A stretch of 64,000 bases of DNA from Colocasia esculenta (GCA_014218235.1 CM024758.1:105127698-105191697); one strand, 5' to 3'; shown: positions 33,804 through 45,466, counted from the stretch's first letter. Made by a program: numbers and translations. The notes: generated by a model not told the origin, from the sequence alone.

Positions 33804-34488
33804 CAAACACAGAAGTGAAAAAGGACAACCAACGAAGTACAGAACAAGCATCTGGTGTTCAAGCATTCAAATTCTTCTGCAAGAAGTCCAGAGCCAAGAA
33901 TCTCATTCCTCATCACCTTTAGCTCTTCGCTCTCTGTGCTGTAATAGATTTTCTAAGAGAGCTCATGTAGTTCTGAGAGTGTGCCTTGTTTAGATCCTTG
34001 CTCTCAGTGCTAGTGGCTTCAGATCTTGGCTTGTTAAAAGCTTGATCTAGGGGCTTGAAATCATTTCTTTCTCTTGTGTTGTTTCCCTTCGGTTGTGAAG
34101 GAAGACCTGGTGGTATCCAGGGTGCTGTTTCCCTTCAGTTGTGAAGGAAGACCTGGTGGGGTATCCAGGGTGGTGTTATTCCCTTCAGGTGTGAAGGGAG
34201 ACCAGCCGAGCTGGGTGCTATAGCGTCCTTAGGGGGACTGTACCCTAGTTAGTAAAAACCTGAGTGGTTGCTCAGGGACTGGACGTAGGACTCCTATGGA
34301 GAGGAGGTCCAAACCAGGATAATCCTTTGTGTCGTGTGATTGTTTTCTTTGTATGATTGATATTTGAACTAACAGTCACTAACCTTCATCTAAGAACATT
34401 TTCGTGAATGTTTTTATTTACAGGTATCATCTAGATTATTTTTAAAAGACCCATTCACTCCCCCTCTGGGCTCGTCAACTGGGCAACA

Positions 34489-35450
34489 CGTACTTGCTTC
34501 GGAAGGCTGTCTTGTGTATATCTTCTCCTTTGATCCTCAATTGATGATAGCCGGATCTGGAATCTATCTTAGAGAAATATTAGCTCTAGACAGTTGATCA
34601 AATAATTCATCAATCCTTGGTAGGGGATATTTGTTCTTGATTGTTAATTGGTTCAGTTGCATGTAGTCTATGCACAATCTCATCGACCCATCCTTCTTCT
34701 TGACAAAGAGAACAGGTGCACCATGGTGATGTGCTTGGTCGAATAAACCCTTTCTCTAGCAGTTCCATCAGTTGCTCCTTTAATTCCTTCAATTCCCCGG
34801 GGGACATTCTATAAGGTTCCCTAGATACTAGTGCTGCTCCAGGGATCAACTCGATGGTAAAATCGACTTCTCGCTCTGGAGGTATACCTGGCAAGTCTTC
34901 AGGGAATACATCATCGTACTCGCTGACAATAGGAATGTTCTCAATCTTGACTTCCTTCTTTGTGGTGACAACTGCGGCTAGAAAGGCTATACAATCTTTC
35001 CTTATCATCCTCTTGGCTTGTAGTGCAGAGATGAGGGATAGTTTCCTGTGGTTTCTATCTCCTGAGAACACTAGCTTTGGGTGCTGACTAAATGTTACCC
35101 GGATTTTCTTACAGTTGACACTAGCCCCATGTTCAGACAACTAGTCTACTCCCAGTATCACATCATAACCCTCCATGTCCATGCATATTAAATTTACAGG
35201 TAGGTTTTGAGTCCCAATTAACACTTCACTAGATGGAAAGTGGTTTCTAAGTTTGGTGCCAGGACCAATAGGGGTTGACACGACTATTCCAGATTTTATT
35301 GGAACGGGTTTTTTCAAGTAAGTATCGGAAAATGTTTGCGATATGAAGGAATGAGTAGCTCCCGTATCAAATAGAACAAATGTAGAACGAAATAAATAGT
35401 AAGTGTACCTTCAACCACACCACCTTCCTCTATGTATGGTTCTCGCAATG
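34489..35450 (-). pseudogene. Element D pol remnant: protease and RT N-terminal part
   Basis: The protease site FDTGATHSFIS has its DTGA codons at 35357-35368. The frame continues to GYDVILGVD, where the usual Trp codon is TAG (35141-35143). It then runs from 35140 to about 34730 through FPEDLPGIPPERE and LKEQLMELLEKGFIRPSTSPW before a shift. RT resumes as LRIKGEDIHKTAF, cut after FRSKY by the copia LTR end. RT catalytic box, RNase H and integrase are absent from the window. Confidence 0.85.
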
Positions 35451-35529
35451 CGTGCAGCCTACCCTGGCGCTTCTATCCTCCCTGGGGTGTTTGCTGTGTC
35501 TGATTCATCGTACGCGGATAGTTAGAGAT

Positions 35530-36394
35530 CTTGTGACTCTGACTTCCTCAATGCATGCACCTTCCCAGTGCCTTCCAACAGTCTTCAGACCTGTGACTAG
35601 TCTTGTCACAGTGCTTGCATGGCTCCTTGTTGATGGGGACTTGTTGATAACCTCCATCCCTGAACTTCTTGACTAGCTGATTCCCAGTTTGGCCAATCGA
35701 CCGCTTTGTCCCGACCACAGCAGGTGGCCTTTTGGATGTTGTTCCCTGTTCCTTCTTCATCATGCTGTTCTTGATATTTCAGCAATAGCTAAAGAGTCCT
35801 CTAGTAGGAGTGTCTTTCTTACCATCTCCGGATAGGTTTGCAAATCCATCGGTCTAAGTTGTGTGATGTACTGTGGCCTAAGACCCCTCATAAACTTCTT
35901 GGCCTTCAACAACTCGGTTTGGACCAAATGTGGGGCATAACGAGCTAGTTTATAGAATTGGGCCTCGTATTCTACTACGGACAGACTCCGTTGCTTCAGA
36001 TTGGCGAACTCCACCTCCTTCTTCTCTTGTACTCGGTCTGAGAAGTACTTGTAGTTGAAGTACTCCTTGAACTGTGCTCAAGTGGCCTGGGCATCACCTA
36101 ATGTAGCCTCAATTGACTCCCACCAGGTACGTGCTTCTCTCTCTAGCTGATAAGTAGCTTGAGTAACCTTATTCTCATTTGTGCATCCCATCACGCGGAA
36201 CACACGCTCTATTTCTTTGAGCCAATGCTCAGCCTCGTCCAGGTCAGTGCTACCCCCGAACTTGGGTGGGTTCATACTCCAGAATTCCTGTGGAGATCTC
36301 CCTGAGTTTCAGCTCTACCTTGAGTGGCCTGTAATAGTGCCCAGTTCAGTGTGTTGATCGTCCTCTGCAAGTCTCTTTCACATGCAGCGGCCAT
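35530..36394 (-). pseudogene. Element D gag, broken
   Basis: Start codon at 36394-36392 (MAAACERDLQRTINTLN). A stop interrupts the frame early. Capsid parts are NPPKFGGSTDLDEAEHWLKE (36078-36275) and FANLKQRSLSVVEYEAQFYK (35760-36014), closely related to element B. The zinc knuckle region CKHCDKTSHRSEDC follows in 35548-35763. The N-terminal half and capsid are separated by a stop near 36077. Confidence 0.82.
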
Positions 36395-36599
36395 TGCAAT
36401 CCTTCAAGATAACCACATTATGTTCGTTAGATGTTAACTTTATCACAACTTAATTCTAACTAAATGACTTAGCCCATGTTTCTACCCTAATCTCGCTATT
36501 GATTTTTGACAAGTCGACACATGGAATTTAGTTTTGACTAAGCCTAACAATTTTCTATTTGCCTAGGACTTAAGGGAAAGCCTAGGCTCTGATACCAAC
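36395..36599 (-). other. Element D leader and primer binding site
   Basis: An untranslated leader of about 190 bases. GCTCTGATACCA on the plus strand at 36586-36597 is the reverse complement of TGGTATCAGAGC, two bases from the LTR. Confidence 0.85.
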
Positions 36600-37835
36600 T
36601 GTCACGCCCATACATTTAGCAGCGGAAATAAATATCGAGATGCGTGAACGATACGAGTATGATTATCACAGTGGAGTAATTTAGAGTAACAACTAAGTAT
36701 AACACAAGACGTGAGACAATAACATTGCCAGCCAAATACTCTTTATTTCATTTACATTCAACTAATATAAAACCTTACAATCACCAGAGCCAAACATAGG
36801 AACTAATATTGTATTTCAAGTACATCTGACTCAATAAAAGGAAAACTAACTATTACAGACTCTTGAACTCTAATCTTGCTGGCTGACATGGCTGGTACAC
36901 TGGAGAAACTCTTCACTCTTCCCCGTTCCCAGCAATCTCTAGATCATCATAATCTTTACCTGAAAATATTAGGGAAAGCAGGTTTGAGCGCACTAGCACC
37001 CAGTAGGATTTACACTTCATGGTGCGGGCATGCTTTACGTAATTAACATGTTAACAGTGGCAATACTATCATGCAATACTCATGTCGATAACGATGGAAA
37101 CTGTTTCGAGCTATAACATGTACGAGGATGGTTCGGTAACAATTCATGACAATTCTCATGTAGGACAGAACGATTATCAATGATAAGGATGACAGTACGA
37201 TCATTTATCAATGGGAGAGATTCAATAACATGTAGCATGTGCAATAGATATCTCAAGTTGAATTTCGTAGAATTCCAATGGACAATGACATATAGGGTTC
37301 ATTATCAATGACATGTACAATAGATTTGACCATTTCACATATAACAGTTCAATCAAGCATTCATAACATTATGGAAATTACCCAGATCAATCTTGCATTC
37401 AATTAGGTGATTGCCAGACACCTCAATGGATCATATACTCTCGCGATTTATAAGTATTTCGGGTGCTCCTCCCAGGACTAGACTGGGCCCTATTTGCACA
37501 GACATAGTTGTGAACCAAAGTTCCAATAGTTTCTGGTAATTCCATTCATTCATTTATGGCCAACATGATTTTTCAAGCAATGGACAATTATGAACTAAAA
37601 ATCATGTCAATGATGATAGAGAACAAGGCAAGGGGACATGATCCAGATTAATTTCGGCAGCATAATGACTTAATCTCATTAGTTCAATCTTTACATTTAA
37701 TGGCTTGGTTTCAATGTTATCAAATCACTCTCATGAGAAGTAGATAAGAATAGAAGTGCAATCTATCTTCTGGGTACTTCATTGGTACAACCAACTCAGT
37801 GTCCATGAGGGAATCCATGGAGTACCGAGATTTAT
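36600..37835 (-). repeat. Element D 5' LTR, primer-site-proximal part
   Basis: Begins TGTCACGCCC on the plus strand, which is the LTR 3' end of a minus-strand element. It contains the block CTCCTCCCAGGAC...GGGCCC also seen in B and H. It stops at 37835 where element E starts and resumes at 45467. Confidence 0.8.
37831..37835. repeat. Target site duplication of element E, left copy
   Basis: TTTAT, versus TTTAC on the right (45462-45466): four of five match. The related LTR of B has CTTACGG at this point, so TTTAC is ancestral and the left copy has a C to T change. Confidence 0.75.
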
Positions 37836-38517
37836 TGTAACGACCCACTTCCACCCGGTATGGTTACACCAACCCACGTCGGATGAGAGCAAGCCGCTAC
37901 AGGGGAGAAAACCCCAACGATATACAAATGGGCTTTGATATACACAAATAGAAAAGGAATATATATAACAGCGGAAATTTAAATAAACTCTTATTCCATC
38001 AACTTTATCAACCACATTCCACAGTCTATATAGTCCAAGAAAGAAATGACATAACATAATAACCATTAACATGTAGCCAGTTCCAATTACATAACCAAAG
38101 TTCAAATTACAAATTACATCACATACTATTAAAGGAAAAACCTCTCCAATCTATCCTTTGCACTCCTCTTCAGATCGTGCCAAGTCCTCGGCTTCTAAAT
38201 TTCCTGAAATGTTTAGCAAGGGTGAGTCTACATAATAGACTCAGCAAGTATCTTAAACTTCAACCATATGCTTATCACACATGCTTTCTAGTAATTTAAC
38301 TACACATGTTCATTCTAAAACAGGATAATAAACATGGAATCTATTAAGTGAAACTATACTAACCATGTGAAACAATAAATCTAAACATGGATACTAATAA
38401 CATGGTATCATTAACATAAGCACAATCATACAATCACATGCTTTCATATTTTACTCACTTATAACACTAACACATGGCCACTATTTAAATTACAACATGA
38501 TAATAAGCACACACACA

Positions 38518-38899
38518 TAGGGCTGCAAACAGGCCGGGTTCGGAACCGGAAACACAGATTCCGATTCCGATAACCAAAATATGGTTCCGATTCCGATAGA
38601 ATCAGAATGGTTAATTCCGATTCCGTTCCGATTCCGATAACATTACCGGAACCGAAATGCCGATAAGCTAAGGTGCTTACCATAATTTTTCCTTTGAGTT
38701 TATGGATAACTTATCAGAATAACCGATGCCGATTCCGATTTCGATTATTTTTCAATTCTGATTTCGATTTCGTCAGCTTATCGGAATATCCGATACCGAT
38801 TCTGATAAGCTATTGGTATCATTTTTCAATTCTGAAACAGATAATTTTTATCGGAATCGGTTCGGAATATCGAGATATCGGGTTCCGTTTACACCCCTA
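38518..38899. mobile_element. Small hAT-like non-autonomous element
   Basis: 382 bp with inverted ends TAGGGCTGCAAAC and (complement of the other end) TAGGGGTGTAAAC, 11 of 13 matching. The other LTR of E is the empty site: CATGCACA at 43218-43225. The flanks here are CACACACA (38510-38517) and CATGCTCA (38900-38907), degenerate 8-bp duplications aligned with that site. The inside is rich in ATTCCGATTCCGAT-like repeats and has no coding capacity. End sequence and 8-bp duplication suit the hAT superfamily. Confidence 0.78.
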
Positions 38900-40676
38900 C
38901 ATGCTCATCAAGTAATTATAATTCATGGATATGAAAACATGCACCTACACATGGTACTAAACATAAAATCACTTTTATCATTTAACAAGAATCGTATTAA
39001 CACATGCAATTTCCTTTTTCATGACATGTTCACGTGCACTTATTTCACATTATCACATTTTCACTTACACACGATTTCACATGGATTTCTTATAGGTTTT
39101 CACTTGCACATTCACGATCACATATCACGTCACTTTGCACATAATATGTGCCACGTTCACATATCACTTTTTCACGTTATACCCATGTTCATTTTTACAC
39201 AATGCCAAGACACAGCCCAAACCACCACTAGAAGATCACGCAACATTTACACGTACACTTACACGTACTCAATCAGTAGGCAGAGTGATCAAGTCTAGGT
39301 CACTGCAGAACCGGGGGAAGCCCTCCCCACCATTACCAGTGGAACTTGTCCACCTCCAGGATTTTACAAGACCCTTGTCTCGGGTATCACGTAACATGTT
39401 TAAGCTTTCCCGTAGGGGCACTACTACAGTACAACTCCAAGCAAACAATCTAGGGTGGCAGTGTCTTATTGGCACAATTTATTTATCTTGTCTCATTACA
39501 CATTTCACACACATACCACTTATTCTCTCACTTCCATGCACATGCACAACATATATCATGGAACATAACTTATCACATTCAGATTCTCAATTCAACCATA
39601 ACAGTAATTGACAGAACTTGATCATGATGTTAATCACATTTTCATTCATAAATGCAATCTATTCTTAAAACATGGTATAGAAACTTCAGAAATTAATAGC
39701 AATTTGTACAATATTCAGAATCATATAAAATTTTAACCACAATTTACATATAGCACAAGGAACATATTTATATTTTTCACAATTTTTGGAGCAGTAACAC
39801 TATTTTTTAATAATTATCGAAGGTTACATGTAATTTAACAAGATTATTCATTTAAGCATGGTAGATAGTAAGCAGTCGATCCTAACAGGTCCAAACATGA
39901 GAACAGTCATTCTAAGATCACGATAATTTTCTTAATCTGTAACCTGCAACAAAACTATTTAATCAAAATTAACCACAATCAAACATAGTTATTCACTAAT
40001 AACAGAAATTATTCTAATTAATATCATGCTCGGAAATTTGGTAGATCCTCATGATATGACCTACAGACCACACTTATCAAACCCTGAATTTTTCAACATG
40101 TACAGACTTCCATACATTTGCAAATCATAGTACAAGGATTAAACATGTATTTCTACAGAAGACAGATGATCTTGACAGCAAGGTTATTGCCGTCAGAATG
40201 AGTTAACGGCAGGATCGTTTACCGTCAACACAAGAACTCGACGGCAACAAGGTGGCCGTCTACCTCCTGTCTGCACACAATGCAGACCGATCACTGAAAA
40301 CAGGTGAATTGAGGGGTCCAGGACACGATTTTAAAATCCGTAAAAATGTGAAAACCCTAGAGGACAAGTCTATGGAGTGAACCAGTAAGTCACTTGCCTG
40401 TGAAAAATTGTATAACGGGACTATTTTGTCGAAGAAGCTCTCCTCGGCCAAGCCAAGAAGACGCCCAAAAACCACCCAGATCCGGTCCTCCTGTCGATGT
40501 AGGCCGCACACCGGAGTCGGGGATGATTCCTCTATCCAAGGTGCAGCTCCCAGTCAAAGAAGATCGCCGGTAGGAACTCCCAATCACTAGATCAAGCTCG
40601 CCAAATTTGGGTTTTCTCATAGAAGGTTTTAGGGTTTCTCAAAAGCCAAAAGGACCTAATCTGAACGAAAGCTGGG

Positions 40677-40685
40677 TATTTTATA
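40677..40685 (-). promoter_or_regulatory. Candidate TATA box of element E 3' LTR
   Basis: TATTTTATA on the plus strand reads TATAAAATA on the element strand. It is conserved at 44984-44992 in the other LTR. The hairpin cluster lies 120-230 bases upstream of it in the transcription direction. Confidence 0.5.
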
Positions 40686-40807
40686 GGCTAAGGGGGTTGG
40701 TTACTCCCGTTGGGACAGTTTCCTAATCAGGAACCTGGAGGAAACTCCACCATTTCCAGATCTGAAAACGCAACACAGCTGGAGAAGTAGACGTCCAGTT
40801 TATTGCC

Positions 40808-40910
40808 GTTGACCAAAAGTCAACATCCATCGATGTTGACGCCAGGAAACAGTAAACGACACAACTGTGGCCGTTTACTCACTCTTAACGTCAAGAGATA
40901 TTGACGTTAA
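40808..40910 (-). repeat. Cluster of four perfect hairpins in element E LTR
   Basis: GTTGAC/GTCAAC (40808-40824), CAACATC/GATGTTG (40821-40838), AGTAAACG/CGTTTACT (40851-40879) and TTAACGTCAA/TTGACGTTAA (40885-40910). All stems are perfect here. The other LTR has point changes in several arms (about 45128-45234). The cluster is in U3, just upstream of the TATA-like box. Confidence 0.75.
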
Positions 40911-41135
40911 AAAGAATTTCGGCCAGAACACAGAAATGATTAAATCAACACACCTACACAATATAAATGCATACTATATGCATTACATTATTTAAATACA
41001 CTATGCACAGAAATAAATAAATATAATATACGCACAAGAATAACATATATTTATACACATGCACATAAGTAAATAAATACTTATAATATGCACCAAATAA
41101 ACAGTATTAAATGCACAAAATTCGGGGGCCTCACA

Positions 41136-41152
41136 CCCTCTCCCCCTTAAAA
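41136..41152 (-). other. Element E polypurine tract
   Basis: On the element strand TTTTAAGGGGGAGAGGG directly precedes the TG of the 3' LTR. Confidence 0.85.
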
Positions 41153-41153
41153 T

Positions 41154-41173
41154 GATCTTCGTCCTCGAAGATC
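41154..41173 (-). other. Pre-polypurine-tract hairpin of element E
   Basis: Perfect 8-bp stem GATCTTCG / CGAAGATC with a four-base loop, three bases from the gag stop codon and one base from the polypurine tract. The loop-side core TTCGAGGACGAA is familiar before the polypurine tract of many plant chromoviruses. Confidence 0.8.
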
Positions 41174-41176
41174 GGA

Positions 41177-42346
41177 TCATGTACCTATGGTGACATCGTT
41201 GGTGTCGTCTCCAGTGAACGCATACACTATGGCCTGTGCTTGAGTTCTTGCTGCTGGCTTCTTTGCTGCTGGTACATCTTGTGGAACGAACTTCTTGAGA
41301 TTTGGACACTCTCTAATCTGATGATCCTTGCTGCCACACTTTAGACATCTTCCCGTCCTTGTCCAACACAAGTCTCTGCCATGACGCTTGCCGCAGTGTA
41401 CACACTCGGGCTTCTCGCTGCCTGTAGAAGCTACTGACTGGGGTGCTGATTCTGCTGGTACCATAGCTGATTGCTGACCTTCCACGAGCTTCTTCATCTT
41501 CCTGTTCTACCGCTGAAATGGTTCTGGCAACCCCTTCAACCGAGCCTTCTTCTCCTCTAGGTACAACTCCATCTCACTCTCCTGCCTACATGCCACGCTA
41601 AGAGCCATATCCATAGTCCCATGGTCGAATGCTACCAGTCTGGCTCTCAATGATGGTCTAAGCCCCATCACAAACTTCTTTACCTTGCACCTCTCATCAG
41701 CAACTATGTGCGGTGCATACCTCGACAACTCCGCGAATCTAGCCTCATACTCCAAAACTGTCATCGAGCCTTGAGTCAACGCCAATAACTCCTGCTCCAT
41801 CTTGTCCTGTATATGCTCCGGAACATACTTGGCCTCAAACATCCTCACGAACTCTCCCCAGGTTACCTCTAGCTCCACTCCCTCGAAGTGTGTGCGAAGA
41901 ACGGAAGACCACCACACATCTGCTCGCTCTTGAAGCATATACGTCGCCAAGCTGACCTTGTCATCCTCTGCACACTTGATAGCTCTAAATATCTTCTCAA
42001 TATCTCTAAGTCAACTCTCTGCAACCAATGGCTGACTCTCCCCCTTAAAAGGAGGCGGAGCCATCCGCTTGAACCTCTCCATGGTCGATACACCTCCTAC
42101 ACCACGGTCCTACTGAGCTGGTGCTGGAAAATGAGCCTGAAGCTGTGTCTGAAGAGTTTCCTGGGTCTGCGCTTGTGTCTGCATCACTTGTACAAGCCCT
42201 TGCATAAATGTTCCATAGTCCACCAACGGTGGCGGGGGTGGCGCAGGTGGTCCCTGAGATGCTAGTACTCTCGGCTGCTCACTTGCAGTCCTCCTTGGCT
42301 CCTCATCTTGAATATGCACACTCGAACGACAGGGTCTTCCAGCCAT
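41177..42346 (-). pseudogene. Element E gag: one frame with three nonsense codons
   Basis: ATG at 42346-42344 (MAGRPCRSSVHIQDEEPRR), final TGA at 41177-41179, 389 codons in a single frame with no frameshift. Three internal stops: TAG 42110-42112, TGA 42011-42013 (in a context where relatives have Trp, ES-stop-LRDIEKIF) and TAG 41507-41509. All three can be explained by single C:G to T:A transitions. The capsid region is ATYMLQERADVWW to FVMGLRPSLRARL. Double zinc knuckle: CVHCGKRHGRDLC and CLKCGSKDHQIREC. The whole internal coding capacity of E is this gag. Confidence 0.88.
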
Positions 42347-42527
42347 TGCCTGCAAAATAAATACCAAGTCAAACTCCATTTATTACTACACTTAGTATAT
42401 TCGCATGCATTCATCTTATCACTTTTCTAGTCCTATCTTAATTATTCCTTGGATCTGGCTATCCACTACAAAGACTTTAGAGATGTGAATTTGTTGATGG
42501 CTATTCATGTATAATCTCAACCCTGTG

Positions 42528-42539
42528 GCTCTGATACCA
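42528..42539 (-). other. Element E primer binding site (Met tRNA)
   Basis: GCTCTGATACCA on the plus strand; TGGTATCAGAGC on the element strand, four bases from the LTR at 42544. Confidence 0.88.
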
Positions 42540-42543
42540 TCTC

Positions 42544-45461
42544 TGTAATGACCCACTTCCACCAGGTACGGTTACACCAACCCACGTCGGATGAGAGCAA
42601 GCCGCTACAGGGGAGAAAACCCCAACGATATACAAATGGGCTGAGATATACACAAATAGAAAAGGAATATAACAACGGAAATTTAAATAAACTCTTATTC
42701 CATCAACTTTATCAACCACATTCCACAGTCTATATAGTCCAAGAAAGAAATGACATAACATAATAACCATTAACATGTAGCCAGTTCCAATTACATAACC
42801 AAAGTTTAAATTACAAATTACATCACATACTATTAAAGGAAAAACACTCTCCAATCTATCCTTCGCGCTCCTCTTCGGATCCTGCCAAATCCTCGGCTTC
42901 TAAATTTCCTAAAATGTTTAGCAAGGGTGAGTCTACATAATAGACTCAGCAAGTATCTTAAACTTCAACCATATGCTTATCACACATGCTTTCTAGTAAT
43001 TTAACTAACACATGTTCATTCTAAAACAAGGATAATAAACATGGAATCTATTAAGTGAAACTATACTAACACATGTGAAACAATAAATCTAAACATGGAT
43101 ACTAATAACATGGTATCATTAACATAAGCACAATCATACAATCACATGCTTTCATATTTTACTCACTTATAACACTAACACATGGCCACTATTTAAATTA
43201 CAACATGATACTAAGCACATGCACATCAAGTAATTATAATTCATGGATATGAAAACATGCACCTACACATGGTACTAAACATAAAATCACTTTTATCATT
43301 TAACAAGAATCCAATTTCCTTTTTCATGACATGTTCACGTGCACTTATTTCACATTATCACATTTTCACTTACACACGATTTCACATGGTTATCTTATAG
43401 GTTTTCACTTGCACATTCACGATCACATATCACGTCACTTTGCACATAATATGTGCCACGTTCACATATCACTTTTTCACGTTATACCCATGTTCATTTT
43501 TACACAATGCCAAGACACAGCCCAAACCACCACTAGAAGATCACGCAACATTTACACGTATACTTACACATACTCAATCAGTAGGCAGAGATCAAGTCTA
43601 GGTCATTGCAGAACCGGGGGAAGCCCTCCCCACCATTACTAGTGGAACTTGTCCACCTCCAGGATTTTACAAGACCCTTGTCTCGGGTATCACGTAACAT
43701 GTTTAAGCTTTCCCGTAGGGGCACTACTACAGTACAACTCCAAGCAAACAATCTAGGGTGGCAGTGTCTTATTGGCACAATTTATTTATCTTGTCTCATT
43801 ACACATTTCACACACATACCACTTATTCTCTCACTTCCATGCACATGCACACACATATATCATGGAACATAACTTATCACATTCAGATTCTCAATTCAAC
43901 CATAAACAGTAATTGACAGAACTTGATCATGATGTTAATCACATTTTCATTCATAAATGCAATCTATTCTTAAAACATGGTATAGAAACTTCAGAAATTA
44001 ATAGCAATTTGTACAATATTCAGAATCATATAAATTTTAACCACAATTTACATATAGCACAAGGAACATATTTATAATTTTTCACAATTTTTGGAGCAGT
44101 ACACTATTTTTTAATAATTATCGAAGATTACATGTAATTTAACAAGATTATTCATTTAAGCATGGTAGACAGTAAGCAGTCGATCCTAACAAGTCCAAAA
44201 CATGAGAACAGTCATTCTAAGATCATGATAATTTTCTTAATCTATAACCTGCAACAAAACTATTTAATCAGAATTAACCACAGTCAAAACATACTTATTC
44301 ACTAATAACAAAAATTATTCTAATTAATATCATGCTCAGAAATTTGGTAGATCCTCATGATATGACCTACAGACCACACTTGTCAAACCCTGAATTTTTC
44401 AACATGTACAGACATCCATACATTCGCAAATCATAGTATAGGGATTAAACATGTATTTCTACAGAAGACAGATGATCTTGACGGCAAGGTTATTGCCGTT
44501 AGAATGAGTTAACGGCAAGATCATTTGCCGTCAACACAAGAACTCGATGGCAACAAAGTGGCCGTCTACCTCCTGTCTACACACAGTGCAGACTGATCAC
44601 TGAAAACATGTGAATTGAGGGGTCAAGGACAAGATTTTAAAATCCGTAAAAATGTGAAAACCCTAGAGGACAAGTTTATGGAGTGAACCAGTAAGTCACT
44701 TGCCTGTGAAAAATTGCATAACGAGACTATTTTGTCGGAGAAGCTCTCCTCGACCAAGCCAAGAAGACGCCCAAAAACCACCCAGATCCGGTCCTCCTAT
44801 CGTTGTAGGCCGCACACCGGAGTCGGGGATGATTCCTCTATCCAAGGTGCAGCTCCCAGTTGAAGAAGATCGCCGGTAGGAACTCCCAATCACTAGATCA
44901 AAGCTCGCCAAAGTTGGGTTTTCTCACAGAAGGTTTTAGGGTTTCTCAAAAGCCAAAAGGACCTAATCTGAACGAAAGCTGAGTATTTTATAGGCTAAGG
45001 GGGTCGGTTACGCATTAGGTTAAGCCATACTCCCGTTGAGACAGTTTCCTAATCAGGAACCCGGAAGAAACGCCACCGTTTCCAAATCTGAAAATGCAAC
45101 ACAGCTGGATAAGTAGACGTCCAATTTATTGCCATTGACCAAAAGTCAACGTCCATCGATGTTGACGCCAGGAAACAGTAAACGACACAACTATGCCCAT
45201 TTACTCACTCTTAGCGTCAAGAGATATTGACGTTAAAAAGAATTTCGGCTAGAACACAGAAATGATTAAATCAACACACCTACACAATATAAATGCATAC
45301 TATATGCATTACATTATTTAAATACACTATGCACAGAAATAAATAAATATAATATACGCACAAGAATAACATATATTTATGCACATGCACATAAGCAAAT
45401 GAATACTTACAATATGCACCAAATAAACAATATTAAATGCACAAAATTTGGGGGCCTCACA
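42544..45461 (-). repeat. Element E 5' LTR
   Basis: A 2,918-bp LTR pairing with 37836-41135 but without the hAT-like insertion. TATA-like box at 44984-44992 (minus). It has small indels against the other LTR, for example about 18 extra bases near 45010-45030. Confidence 0.9.
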
Positions 45462-45466
45462 TTTAC
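45462..45466. repeat. Target site duplication of element E, right copy
   Basis: TTTAC; see 37831-37835. Confidence 0.75.

Larger units (their letters stand above)
26954..34488 (+). mobile_element. Element C': 5'-truncated second copy of the Sirevirus-like copia
   Basis: Colinear with element C from the RT catalytic region (equivalent of about 13977) to the end of the 3' LTR. It is a diverged copy: the LTR starts TGATGCTCAATC rather than TGATGATCAGTC. The 5' LTR, gag, protease, integrase and most of RT are missing, replaced by fragment B'. The right end abuts the RT of element D at FRSKY, so it originally inserted into D. The right five bases are CGTAC; the matching left copy is lost. Confidence 0.88.
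32168..34488 (+). repeat. Element C' 3' LTR
   Basis: A 2,321-bp LTR from TGATGCTC to GGGCAACA. It has an AACGATTT array (about 32400-33310), a TATA-like TATAAAC at 33796, and the three-hairpin array at 34084-34214, where unit 3 again has CCAGC...GCTGG. Confidence 0.9.
37836..41135 (-). repeat. Element E 3' LTR (carries the hAT-like insertion)
   Basis: A 3,300-bp LTR, of which 38510-38899 is an insertion and duplicated site absent from the other LTR. It has a minus-strand TATA-like box at 40677-40685 and four perfect hairpins at 40808-40910. Open frames in it are AT-rich, His/Thr-rich accidents repeated in both LTRs. Confidence 0.9.
37836..45461 (-). mobile_element. Element E: gag-only Ty3/gypsy element (TR-GAG type)
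   Basis: LTRs at 37836-41135 and 42544-45461 (plus-strand ends TGTAA...CCTCACA). Without the 382-bp insertion and its duplication the left LTR is 2,910 bp, close to 2,918 bp on the right. The 1.4-kb internal region holds only a primer site, one gag frame, a hairpin and a polypurine tract. No protease, RT, RNase H or integrase is present or truncated. Such terminal-repeat-with-gag elements rely on a full-length relative. It inserted into the LTR of D. Confidence 0.88.

Noticed and set aside
38673..39611. Frames of 80-160 codons in the E LTR, with relatives at 43331-43872
   Set aside because: Low-complexity His/Thr/Tyr-rich readings of CACATG-rich DNA, present in both LTRs only by duplication; the first also runs into the hAT-like element.
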